Assembly (NCBI GenBank): GCA_028622995.1
Contig: JAJQJQ010000048.1
Span: forward strand, 372,001 to 436,000
From: Panagrolaimus kolymaensis
Taxonomy: Eukaryota; Nematoda; Chromadorea; Rhabditida; Panagrolaimidae
Length of the DNA: 64,000 bases
Reading direction: 5' to 3'
Position numbers and translations under genes: made by a program. The notes beneath the pieces are model-generated. The model saw nothing but the letters and a program-made list of their open reading frames with translations. It was not told where the DNA came from and ran no database searches. Shown in pieces: positions 55,001 to 64,000 of this stretch; within the stretch, counting starts at the first letter, position 1, and each line of letters starts with the position of its first letter.

Positions 55001-58000
55001 GTTACTTGTTTAGCTTCATAACCTTGTTGCAGAAAGTATCTCGCTAACTTTAAAGCATAATTAACTTCAAATTCATTTCTATGGGATCCATCTTCTTTGT
55101 TTGTAGTTTCAGGATATGAATGATTTATAAATAGCAAATCTTTAGTTACTCCTTTAACATGTGGGTAATTATGAACCGAAATATCGTCTTGTAAGTCGTC
55201 ATAAAAATGTGGCATTAAAATATTTGAAATTTCCTAAAAATCATTTTAGTTAAAGAAAAAACATATAAAAAAATTTATGTCTTACAGGTCTCATTCGATG
55301 TTGAATATTTAATTTCACATGAGGATATCCATTATTGATTAACCTCTCAAATAATGAAATATCCATATTGAATTTTCTTGCTAATTCAAACACAGCAGGA
55401 TTTGGTCGAAGTTGTTTGTGATCCCCAATTAAAATTAAATGTTCGCAAGCTTCAGTTAAACTTGTAACAATATGAGCTTCAAATACTTCTGCCGCTTCTT
55501 CAGCAATAACTATTCGGGGTTTTATTGATCGTAAAGTGCCTAAAAAAAGCATTAAATAAAATTCAAAAAGTAGTTCAACTGACTTTGATATTTAGCTGCT
55601 CCGGTGGTAGTCATTCCAACAATTCTCGCATTTTTTAAAATATCCAAATCCACAAAAGCATTGTGTTCATTGAGAAGCTTTTTCTGATTCGAATAATTTG
55701 AATCCAAAATATAAATATCCAATTTTCGAGCTTTTTGAGCTTCTAAAATCCAAAAATTATATAATCTCCATCGAGATAGGAGGGAGAGTTTCCAAGCATC
55801 TTGGATGTTATATGCTTCGGCGTCCGTCATTGGTGGAGCTTTAATAATATATTCTCGATACGCTTCTAATTCTTCTGAGGGTTTCCATTCCTAAAATCAA
55901 TTCAATAAATAAAAGAGATAAAAAAATTGAAGGCAAACTTCTGATTCTTCTTCTTCGACGTTTTCGGTGTCTGTAACACCCGTTTCAGTGTCATCGGTTT
56001 TCTGGGGTTCTTTGTTATCTGTGCCATTTTCGACTCCATTTTCAAGTTTTTCCTTGTTTTCACTTTCCACTTTTTCTTTCTCTGCCTTTTCTTTTTCATC
56101 TTCTACTTCTTTGGGTGGATAATGATAATCCACGATAACTTTTAACTTTGCCCGATATAATTCGCTATTGTCCACAAATTGTCTAACATTTTTTTGAGTT
56201 TGAAAAAGTCTATGTTCAGATTGAATGAGATGAATTTTGTTTTGAACTGATGCCAAAATTTCTATGGCAATATTTTCTGGATATCCTGAAACAAATTGTT
56301 GATTAAATAGTTTTTTTTATTCAAAATTATTTTTGATTTACCCATTTCCATAACTTCATCGATGTGCTTCAATTTGGGCCAAAATTTGCTATATTCATTT
56401 TCCAAATAACTTGGAAGATGTTTAAATTTGGGTGTATTTAAATTTCGATATAACGTGGCTGCATCATAATCAAGATTATTTTTGCATACAAAAGCATAAA
56501 TATTTTTCGCTGATATTTCTTTTATATCCCATGCAACTAATTGACGAATAAGGGTTACATCAAAATAATATTGTTCGCCGCTCCCATCGTCGTCGCTATT
56601 ATTATTTCTTTTATGTTTGGTTAACCATTCTGCGATATCATCATCCGTCAATAATTTGGGATTACAAAATAGGAAATTTCTTGAAAATTCAGTAAAATGT
56701 TGACTGCCTTCCCATAAAGCTTCAGAACTGGCTAAACGATTTTCAAGTTGAAGCAAGGATTTGAGGTTGATTTCCATTTTATTCAATAATCTTTCAACTT
56801 CGGCTCTCAAACTTGAATATTTTGAGCCTCCTATTAACCCGCGTTTGCTATTTAGCATAAATCTAAAAAAAAGTGTTAGATAAAAATATGCAAGATATGA
56901 ATCCAAAAAAGCCCTCTATGAAAAATGGCTTTATTAGATATATAAAAAACTAACTTTTGAACCACAGGATTTTTAGATCTTCCACCAACTCGAACAATTT
57001 CATGTTCATGAGTGAATTTTGAAACGCCTTCCAAAAATTGATCCAATGCATGATTAGTGTAGCAAACGACCAACAAAGGCCTTTCGTCATCAATATCGCT
57101 ATTCCAAATCTTCCAATTTTCAAGCAAAAATTCTGCAATTTTTGTTCCAATATAACTTTTTCCTGTTCCTGGTGGGCCTTGAATTATAGCTAAATCACTC
57201 AATAACGCATATTTAAAAGCTTCAAATTGATTTTGATTTAATCCAAAATCATTATGATTAAGTTTCGAGAGTTCTGAAGGATGGAATTTCGTCGTTGATT
57301 TTAAACTTGTTTTAGCTTTTTCAGTCAAAAGTTTAGAAAAATCAAAGGAATTTGAATTTTTTATGTATTTTGGAGTTTCAGTTTCGGTACTCAATTTCAC
57401 GAGATATTTTGAAAATGGAAGCGGAATTTCTGGATTAATATTCTAAAAATTAAATATAGATAAATTTTTTTGTCATTTTTTTTTATTGAAAACTTACTTG
57501 AAGACTAATTAACACATGTCGATAGGCTTCAAAAAAAGCAGGCGATTCAACCATATTATATTCAACAGTTGTGGTAATTTCAAATTGATTTTCTTCAAAC
57601 TTTATTCCTATTTTTCCTTCTTTCAAATATTTTTCATCTCTTTCAATAACCGTGGCAAATAGGAATTCTTTAACGAAATTATCGGATGAAAGGCATAATA
57701 AACTGCTACGTTTCATGGTTTTACCATTCAAGATTTGTTTAGTAATCTAAAAAATTTCATTTAGCAACCATAAACGTTTTTTGGGACAAAAATTCCTCTC
57801 AAAATAAATTTGCATAAATTTACCTTTACATTTGCATAATGGATAAAATCCCCAGATTGTAAATGCAAACATGATTGATCAAGGACAACATTTTTATAAA
57901 CAAAAATATTATCATTATCATTTTCAGTTTTATAATCTTCTATTCCAACTCGCAATGGTTGAATTAAATCTTCCCTCAAAAGCCGATATTGAACATCCAA

Positions 58001-59095
58001 ATAATGGTCATCAGTTTCATATTCGCCATTTATAATAGCTTTCCGCAAAAATGGAATAAAATTAAAATCTAAATCTTTGGAAGTTGGAAAAATTGAAAGT
58101 TCACGAAAATCATCCGTTGGATTTCCTTTTGCTCCAATAATTTGACGCTTTCGCGGCTTTGGTGGTTGGAAATGATTTTGTTGTGGCTGATTTTGTGGAT
58201 CAAAAGTGGATTGGTTTTGCTGTTCGGAAATGGCTTGCTCGAATTCCTAAAATTCATTGAAAATAAGATTTTATATTAAAAAATTTATTTTAAAAAATTT
58301 CTTAGAGATCGAAAAGATTCACTACAGTAAAAATTTTCTTATGATCTTAACACGAAAATCGAAATTTAAAAATCTTACCATCCATGCATTTCTCAACTTT
58401 TCCAACAATGCCATAATTTCATCTTGCAAATAATTGATTTCCATTTGATTCAAAGTATTAAAAACATTTTGAACCATCGACAAATTCATTTCAAATGGAG
58501 CAAATTCGAATCCAGCAATTAAAATTTCAAGTAAATATTTAATTAAATTTGCATAATGTTGACTTGGAAGACTTTTATTTATAATTATATGAAATAATTG
58601 ATGAGCCAAAATTTTATCAATGATTCCACATTTAAAAATTTTTATCACAAAATTTTGGGTTGAATGAAAAATTTCTAAATGCCTCGATGAAGCTGCAGCC
58701 ACGAGTAAACGAAGAAAATCACATTGTTTTTCAATCAAAGAATTATCATTCCAAAGTTCCGTCCAAATTTGAAAGAATGATTCGTCCTAAAAAAATTTAG
58801 ATTGGAAATTTTTTTTCATAAATTTGGATTTTTTGAAAGAAAAGTTTGCAGAAATTTGCATAATTCGGAATTTTTGGTAACATACTTTGACAGCTTTTAA
58901 AAGATCCGCTGAACCAATAAGAATCTTTTTTTCATCCAAAGCTTTACAAAGTTCATCAATCTTACGAAAATTTATTCTCGAATGCAAATTATTATTTTTC
59001 TTCGATCGTTGAGGTTGTTGACTTTGAGGTGGATGGAAATAATTTTGTTGAGGTTGTTGAGGTGGATGTGATGGATGATACCCGTATGGAAACAT
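52002..59095 (-). CDS. znfx-1: ZNFX1-type SF1 RNA helicase with NFX1 zinc fingers
   Basis: 22 exons: 58886-59095, 58379-58786, 57824-58246, 57498-57746, 56955-57442, 56342-56862, 55939-56285, 55584-55890, 55286-55539, 55006-55233, 54767-54952, 54537-54716, 54281-54487, 53818-54229, 53390-53767, 53161-53339, 52960-53112, 52807-52901, 52656-52760, 52381-52606, 52201-52324, 52002-52147. Phases agree throughout; 1941 aa, close to vertebrate ZNFX1. N-terminus Gln/Pro-rich; armadillo-like helical part about 75-205; helicase Walker A GPPGTGKS at about 519-526; an acidic low-complexity insert ([15 protein letters not shown]); motif II EEAAEV near 998-1003; [10 protein letters not shown] (III), [18 protein letters not shown] (V), CVALSRAK (VI); Cys/His-rich NFX1-type repeats from about 1268 to 1600; a C-terminal Cys cluster (CPRCSLPIF). 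In C. elegans, ZNFX-1 acts in Z granules with RdRP and Argonautes in small-RNA inheritance. Single-copy in the window. Confidence 0.95.
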
Positions 59096-60223
59096 AATAA
59101 ATGGTTATAATTATCTGAAATTAAAAGAAAAAAATAAAATTAAAGCGTGAAAAATTTTTGAAAACGCGAATTTAAGAAATCAAAAGACAAAACGAGAGAG
59201 AATACATATTTTTAAATCGAAAAAAAAGTGTGAAAAAATAAAAAATCTTCGCGATCATTTTTATTTTGTTTGTTTTCATCAACAAACAAAAAAGCAACGA
59301 CAACAAAAGAGCAACAAAAAAAAGTGTTGCATTTTGTAAATCGCAAAAAAAACTTTGGTAAAAGGAAGAGGAAAAAAAGGAAAACTCAAAAAATGTATTT
59401 TGGTTTCACATCATTTTTTTTTGTTGCACTCACTTCCAAAGAAAGAGAAAAAGAGAGGGTAGTTAGCAGAGAGAAAACCACTTTTTTGCACCAGAATGAG
59501 AGAGATGTTATCGAAAAAAAGGAGAAGAAGAAAAAAATTGTAAGAAAGAAAAAGCCATAAAACAAAGTCACAGAAAAACGAAAGACACATGTGACTGTAA
59601 AAGTTCGAAGAAGCAAAATCGATTGATTCGCCAAGAAAAATATTTGATAAAGCTTTGATAAGAAAATGATGCACTAAAAGAAAAGAATAAGCGACAAAAA
59701 AATACATATTTTTTTTATTTGGGAAAACTTTTTCTCTTTGCACGATGTAGTTTGATTATTTTGTTGCTATGCAAGTGCAAAAAAAATATGGAAGATTTTA
59801 TTTATTTGAGTTTCTTGGAAACAAATAACAACTCATTGACGAAAATAAGGAAAATATGTACTCAACCTTCACCCTAAAGGACGAGAGAATAAAAAGTTAT
59901 GACTAATGATAAAAGATAGTTTTGCAACAACAACAATAAATCGATTAAATTAAAAAGATGTGAAATAATCAAATGACCCATTCGCTTTAGAGCTTTACTC
60001 TATCTCTGGCGTCTTTGCAACAAAAAAAAATACAAAAAAAACCTTAAAAGCAAAAACAAAACTTATTTTTTTCTACTACCAAAAACATCCACCGTGAAAA
60101 ACAATTTTATTCGGTCCTTGAGATTGCCTCCAAGTTATTATTCCATTTTACTAAATCGTATAGATAAGTAAAAGACTTAAAAACTTATTTCTTAAAATTA
60201 TCGCTACTTTTTTTTTCGTTGAA
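59096..60223. other. Intergenic, upstream of ZNFX1
   Basis: Purine-rich low-complexity DNA (GAAAAAGAGAG-type) at 59270-59560 with fortuitous Lys-rich frames. It should contain the ZNFX1 promoter and, on the other side, that of the 60224 gene. Confidence 0.5.
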
Positions 60224-61095
60224 ATGATGAGTTGGGAAGAATATATTGTTTCGCAACAAGCTGGGATGATGGACTTATTTGATTATGTTCCTGGAAAATT
60301 TACCCATCCAAATCCAAAAACATTCTATACTCATCGACGACAACTTTTTTCTCTTCCATTTGGAATTATTTCTTATATCACTCAAACGCCAACTTCAGCT
60401 AATGGACTATCAAAACTTCAAAAATCATGCAAATATTTTTTTGTTAAAAATAAAATTCTTGTTATTAATCGAAACTTTTATGAGAATGAACAGAATATCT
60501 TTTTCAAATATGATAAGCCAGTGCCATATTTTAAAAGTATTAAACACATTAAATTTTGGATCACAGGATACATGAAAATTTCTGATGAAAATTTATTGAA
60601 TAAATCGGGAAATATTTATGGTTATTGCCTTCAAAGTTTAACAATTCATAAACAAGATTTTACTTTTAGAGAAATCAATATTATTTTGGGTTATGGAACC
60701 CTAAAATCGTTATGGTTTGGTTATGTAAATGTTTATGATAAAAATGGAGATATAGTTTCTTGTGATCGAATTCTTAAAAAAGTTCCAAAATTCAAAACTT
60801 TCGTTATTTTTGCAAAAATGAAATTTTTACCAATGAAACTTTTCTAAAAATGAATGCTTTGAAATTTAAATCAAAGTTTGTAAACTTTGTTATTGCTATT
60901 TATGAAATTTTACCTAACTCTAATATTACACTTTTATGTAAATTTGTCAAAAAGAATGCTAACAATTTTTCGGAATTTTATTTTCCTATGAAAATGGAAA
61001 ATCCTGAAATTTATCGAACATCTTTGGAATTAGCTGTGAAAAAAATCTTTCAAACGTTTGACATTGGAGTACAATCGAAAGTTCGGGTTTTATAA
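60224..61095 (+). pseudogene. F-box-like family gene with one-base frameshift in an A run
   Basis: The first frame (60224-60847) encodes the F-box-like zone (FSLPFGIISYITQTP, KLQKSCKYFFVKNKI) and central part (VYDKNGDIVSCDRILKKVPKF). At 60814-60818 there are five A where six would keep frame; reading on with the extra base gives NEIFTNETFLKMNALKF and joins the second frame (60850-61095), which carries the family's C-terminus (NITLLCKFVKKNA; EIYRTSLELAVKKIF). About 290 aa if in frame. A homopolymer error is as likely as a real mutation, so it may be an intact gene. Confidence 0.7.
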
Positions 61096-61529
61096 TATTT
61101 AAATTTTATTTGTGATTTTATTTTTATTATCCTTTGTTTATTTTCGTAAATCAATGTTTTGCATCCAAAAGTTTTTCCAGAATAAAGTTTTAAAAAACGC
61201 TAAGGGAATTATAATAAAAAATTTGAATGTAGCAATTAGAATAATAAGAAAAAATAAAGGTCAGCATGGCTCTTTTTTTAGAAATTTTTTTGGTGTGGTT
61301 GTAAATATTCTTAAACAGTTGGAACTATTGATTATAGACTTTCTCATTTTTCATTCATTAAAAATAATACCCTTGAGCCATGCTTCAAATTTTTTTGTTT
61401 TTCTCAGACTAGGTTGGGTTATTTTTCTTTTTTTTGTTGATCATCGAATGGGAAAGAAAAAGATTTTCATTCGTAAAATAACTCTGTTTCTAACTTGTTG
61501 GAATTACGGGTTTTCCTAACTTTTTATCC

Positions 61530-62372
61530 ATGGCATCAAAGCAACAAGAAATACGGCGAAGATTTATCCATCCAAATCCGGAAACTTATGAATTAATTAA
61601 ATGTCAAAATTTTAGTATTCCATTAACTTTGATTCATTACATTTCCATGAATCCATTCTCAGCTAATGGACTTTTGAAACTTCAAAAAACCTGTAAATAT
61701 TTTTTTCCCAAAAATAAAATTGTTGCTGTTGATAATAGTGTTTGTCAAGAAGAAACATTTTTATTTGCTCACTGTAATTATCAAAAAATTTATTTTAAGA
61801 GTTTTAAAAATATTAAATTCTGGGTTAGCGGAACAATGATTATTTCTGAAAAATTGTTAATGGAAAGTTTTACAAATATTTATCGCTGTCATTTACATAA
61901 TTTAATTATTCATAATCAAAATTTAACTTTGGACGAACTAAATTTTCTTTTAAATGGAGGAAAAGTGACATCCTTTTGGCCGGATAAAGTAAATATTTAT
62001 GATGACTACGGAGACATAGTTTCAATCGAACAAATTCTTTCAAAAATTCCTAACCTTTTATATTTTTATGGGCTATTTTTGAATCCGAATAATGAAATTT
62101 ATACCAATGAAACTTTTGAAAAAATGATTGCATTGAAATTTAATGCAAAATTCAAAATATTTAATTTAGCCATTTACAATTTGCATGAAAATACAGATAT
62201 CACATGTTTATGCAATTTTATTAAAAAGAATGCTGATAAAAATTCTGAATTTTTTATATATTTCAAAATGGCAAATTCACAAACTTATCGAGAATCTTTG
62301 CAATCAGCGGTTAATAAAATGTTGTCACAAACGTGGAAGACAATGGAAAAACCAAAGATTTTTTTATCATAA
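61530..62372 (+). CDS. F-box-like family protein, full length
   Basis: Single exon, 280 aa, starting MASKQQEIRRRFIHPNP. Complete family: F-box-like zone (FSIPLTLIHYISMNP; LLKLQKTCKYFFPKNKIVAV), LTLDELNFLLNGG, VSIEQILSKIPNLLYF, NEIYTNETFEKMIALKFN, DITCLCNFIKKNADKN and YRESLQSAVNKML. Best plus-strand representative, in tandem with 60224 and the fragment at 63188. Such families are thought to pick substrates for SCF ligases; no substrate can be inferred. Confidence 0.8.
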   Translation: MASKQQEIRRRFIHPNPETYELIKCQNFSIPLTLIHYISMNPFSANGLLKLQKTCKYFFPKNKIVAVDNSVCQEETFLFAHCNYQKIYFKSFKNIKFWVSGTMIISEKLLMESFTNIYRCHLHNLIIHNQNLTLDELNFLLNGGKVTSFWPDKVNIYDDYGDIVSIEQILSKIPNLLYFYGLFLNPNNEIYTNETFEKMIALKFNAKFKIFNLAIYNLHENTDITCLCNFIKKNADKNSEFFIYFKMANSQTYRESLQSAVNKMLSQTWKTMEKPKIFLS

Positions 62373-62649
62373 CTTTGCTATAAAAAATTTTTTTTACCAT
62401 TTTTTTGTTGTTGTTGTTTGATATTTTCTTTTTTGCTTTTTCCAGATTTTTCTTTAAACCAATTTTATAACTCTGAAGAATGAATATGAAAAAATCCATC
62501 ATTGTGAAACACCATTAGTGATAAATAAAAATAAGTTTCTTAATTGTAAAAAATCGAATCTTATAAAAATATGTATTGTTTTTGTAGAAATAGAGATAAG
62601 TATGTATGGAAGAAAGTATTTTGTTTTGGATATATAAAAGAATTGTTAT

Positions 62650-62795
62650 CAGGGTTTCGCGGAATTGAAAAAAATTCCGCTTCCGCGGAAGGCGGAATTC
62701 TAAAATTCACTTCCGCAAAAGCGGAAGCGGAAGCGGAAGTGAAAAAAAGGCGGAATTCCGCAAAAGCGGAATGCGGAAGCGGAATTACCAAAAAA
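62650..62795. repeat. GCGGAA/TTCCGC cluster
   Basis: A 145-bp G+C-rich island holding about fifteen GCGGAA or TTCCGC units in both orientations, among them GGAAGCGGAAGCGGAAG and GGCGGAATTCC. The inverted units can form hairpins. No clear terminal repeat or target duplication, so it may be a decayed foldback element or an expanded simple repeat. Confidence 0.6.
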
Positions 62796-63187
62796 AATTT
62801 TTTTGTTATTATACATATGTACATTTTTTTCCATTATAGTCCACGGTAACGATTTTAATATTGTATGTGTCTGTATCAAAGCCTTTGTATCCAAAGTGGA
62901 TAAATTTTATTTTTTCTATATGACGATAATCAAAAGCTAAAAGATTCTTTGAGACATGCTTTATTAATACAAATTTTGACCTTGAAAAATGGGGACTTTA
63001 GAGTAAGCAAGTGCGATAAAGAGCTTCTTTACTTTAATGTTGCCGGGAAAAAGATAAATTTTGATTAAAAAATTCTTTAATATGGGTAACATGCAAAGAT
63101 AATGTATTAATGAACAGAGATAAGCCTAGCCACATTATTTTTTCTTATAGCACCAAAAAGGTTTATTTTTTACATCTAAAAGCATGT

Positions 63188-63381
63188 CGCGCTTTCATCT
63201 CCTGATGCTGATGTTTCATTTTTATGTGACTTTGTCAAAATGAATGCTGGCGAAGATTCTGTAGTTACTTTTCATATGAAAATGAAAAACCCTATAAAGT
63301 ATCGATCAATTTTAAATGCAGCTATTAATAAAATGCTTCAAACTTTGGGAACTGAGACATTGCTCACAATTTCAGTTAAAT
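63188..63381 (+). pseudogene. F-box-like family, C-terminal fragment
   Basis: Encodes the family's last 60 residues (ADVSFLCDFVKMNAGED, YRSILNAAINKMLQTL) up to a stop at 63381, without an upstream start or F-box zone in the preceding 800 bp. Third unit of the tandem array 60224-63381. Confidence 0.65.
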
Positions 63382-64000
63382 AACAAAGTTTCCATTCTTT
63401 TTTTTTAATATATTGATTTTATTTTTGTTTTTCATAATAAAATAAAATTTTTCTATTTTTCAGATAAAATTTTAAAGACATTATTCATTCAAAATAAAAA
63501 CGCTAGTTTTTCTGAAAACCAAAAAGTGATTCATTTTTTGAATCACTTCCTATAGAAAAGTTTGATAGCAAGCGATCATTTTCGTTTTATGATACCTTTT
63601 TAAAAAAGAATGACCGCAATTTACAGTTTTAAGAATTACATTTTTCTTTGAATTTTTAAATAAAAGTTTTGCTTTTTTTGTTTTGTTTTTAATTATTATA
63701 AAAATAGCAACCAGAAAATAAAAAAATATAAAATATTAAAATTTGATGAAATTAAAAGTTTTACCTTCCCATCAGTAAGTTATCCCTTGACAAATAATAG
63801 CTAGAAAGGTGTCTAATTTGTATGGATGGCGATCCCCACTACAATAAAAATAGAATGGAATTTTAAATTAAGTCAAAGCAATATATTAAATTGGAATTAA
63901 ATGGTGCTGATACGCAAAATGAAAAGCATTCAAAATTCGGGCCTCGACCTTCATTTTCACCTTGTTTATGGTTGATTTCTCTAAATATCTCGATTTCAAC
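63382..64000. other. Intergenic to window end
   Basis: AT-rich. A small perfect hairpin GTGATTCA...TGAATCAC lies near 63526-63548. No gene recognised up to the edge. Confidence 0.5.

Noticed and set aside
59270..59560. Lys/Glu-rich frame upstream of ZNFX1
   Set aside because: Arises from purine-rich low-complexity DNA; a frame also exists on the opposite strand, and neither has signals of a gene.
61112..61519. 135-aa plus-strand frame between two F-box-like genes
   Set aside because: No homology to the family or to any domain; consistent with 3'-UTR and spacer sequence.
1..64000. tRNA, rRNA, CRISPR arrays or bacterial operons
   Set aside because: No cloverleaf-like G+C-rich spots, no direct-repeat arrays with spacers and no Shine-Dalgarno-led gene runs; spliced genes show a eukaryotic chromosome.

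Overview
The window looks like nuclear DNA of a free-living nematode, most likely a clade IV form such as a panagrolaimid (moderate confidence). It is very AT-rich, the introns are mostly 45-350 bp with GT...TTTNAG borders, and it carries an EGO-1/RRF-type RNA-dependent RNA polymerase (RdRP), a ZNFX1-type helicase, secreted His-rich and Cys-rich proteins, and a large F-box-like family. All gene models were assembled by hand from splice signals and reading-frame phase; there is no transcript evidence.

Layout. 0-2 kb: a complete six-exon ADP-ribosylglycohydrolase, then a foldback MITE. 2-13 kb: a locally duplicated cluster of small secreted proteins: three paralogous His-rich genes on the minus strand (one reduced by internal deletion, one with a lost ATG), one acidic/His-rich gene, and a trio of related short secreted peptides that share an intron position, two of them with a GC-AG intron. 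13-20 kb: F-box-like genes and fragments, a single-exon metallo-beta-lactamase-like gene, and a truncated hAT-like element holding two nested insertions. 20-26 kb: a double-ATPase Hsp70-like gene, an F-box-like gene and a divergently transcribed Hsp70-related gene. 26-29 kb: two truncated LTR-retroelement pieces, head to head. 29.9-36.2 kb: a 10-exon RdRP with a 1.48 kb hAT-like element in intron 1. 37-39 kb: a Cys-rich peptide gene and a coiled-coil gene. 39-45 kb: a second Hsp70-like/Hsp70-related divergent pair, paralogous to the first; its minus-strand member ends in a dynein-light-chain-like domain broken by a one-base frameshift. 46-48.5 kb: a pair of F-box-like genes, one destroyed by a foldback element with a TAA target duplication. 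48.5-52 kb: a non-coding tandem duplication of the ZNFX1 3' flank around a tiny secreted Ala-rich peptide. 52-59.1 kb: a complete 22-exon ZNFX1 homologue. 60-64 kb: more F-box-like genes and fragments.

Functionally, the RdRP and the ZNFX1 helicase belong to the same small-RNA amplification and inheritance pathway and lie 16 kb apart. The rest is fast-evolving accessory sequence (F-box-like, degenerate Hsp70-like, secreted His/Cys-rich) shaped by local duplication and by at least four families of terminal-inverted-repeat elements whose target-site duplications can be read directly.
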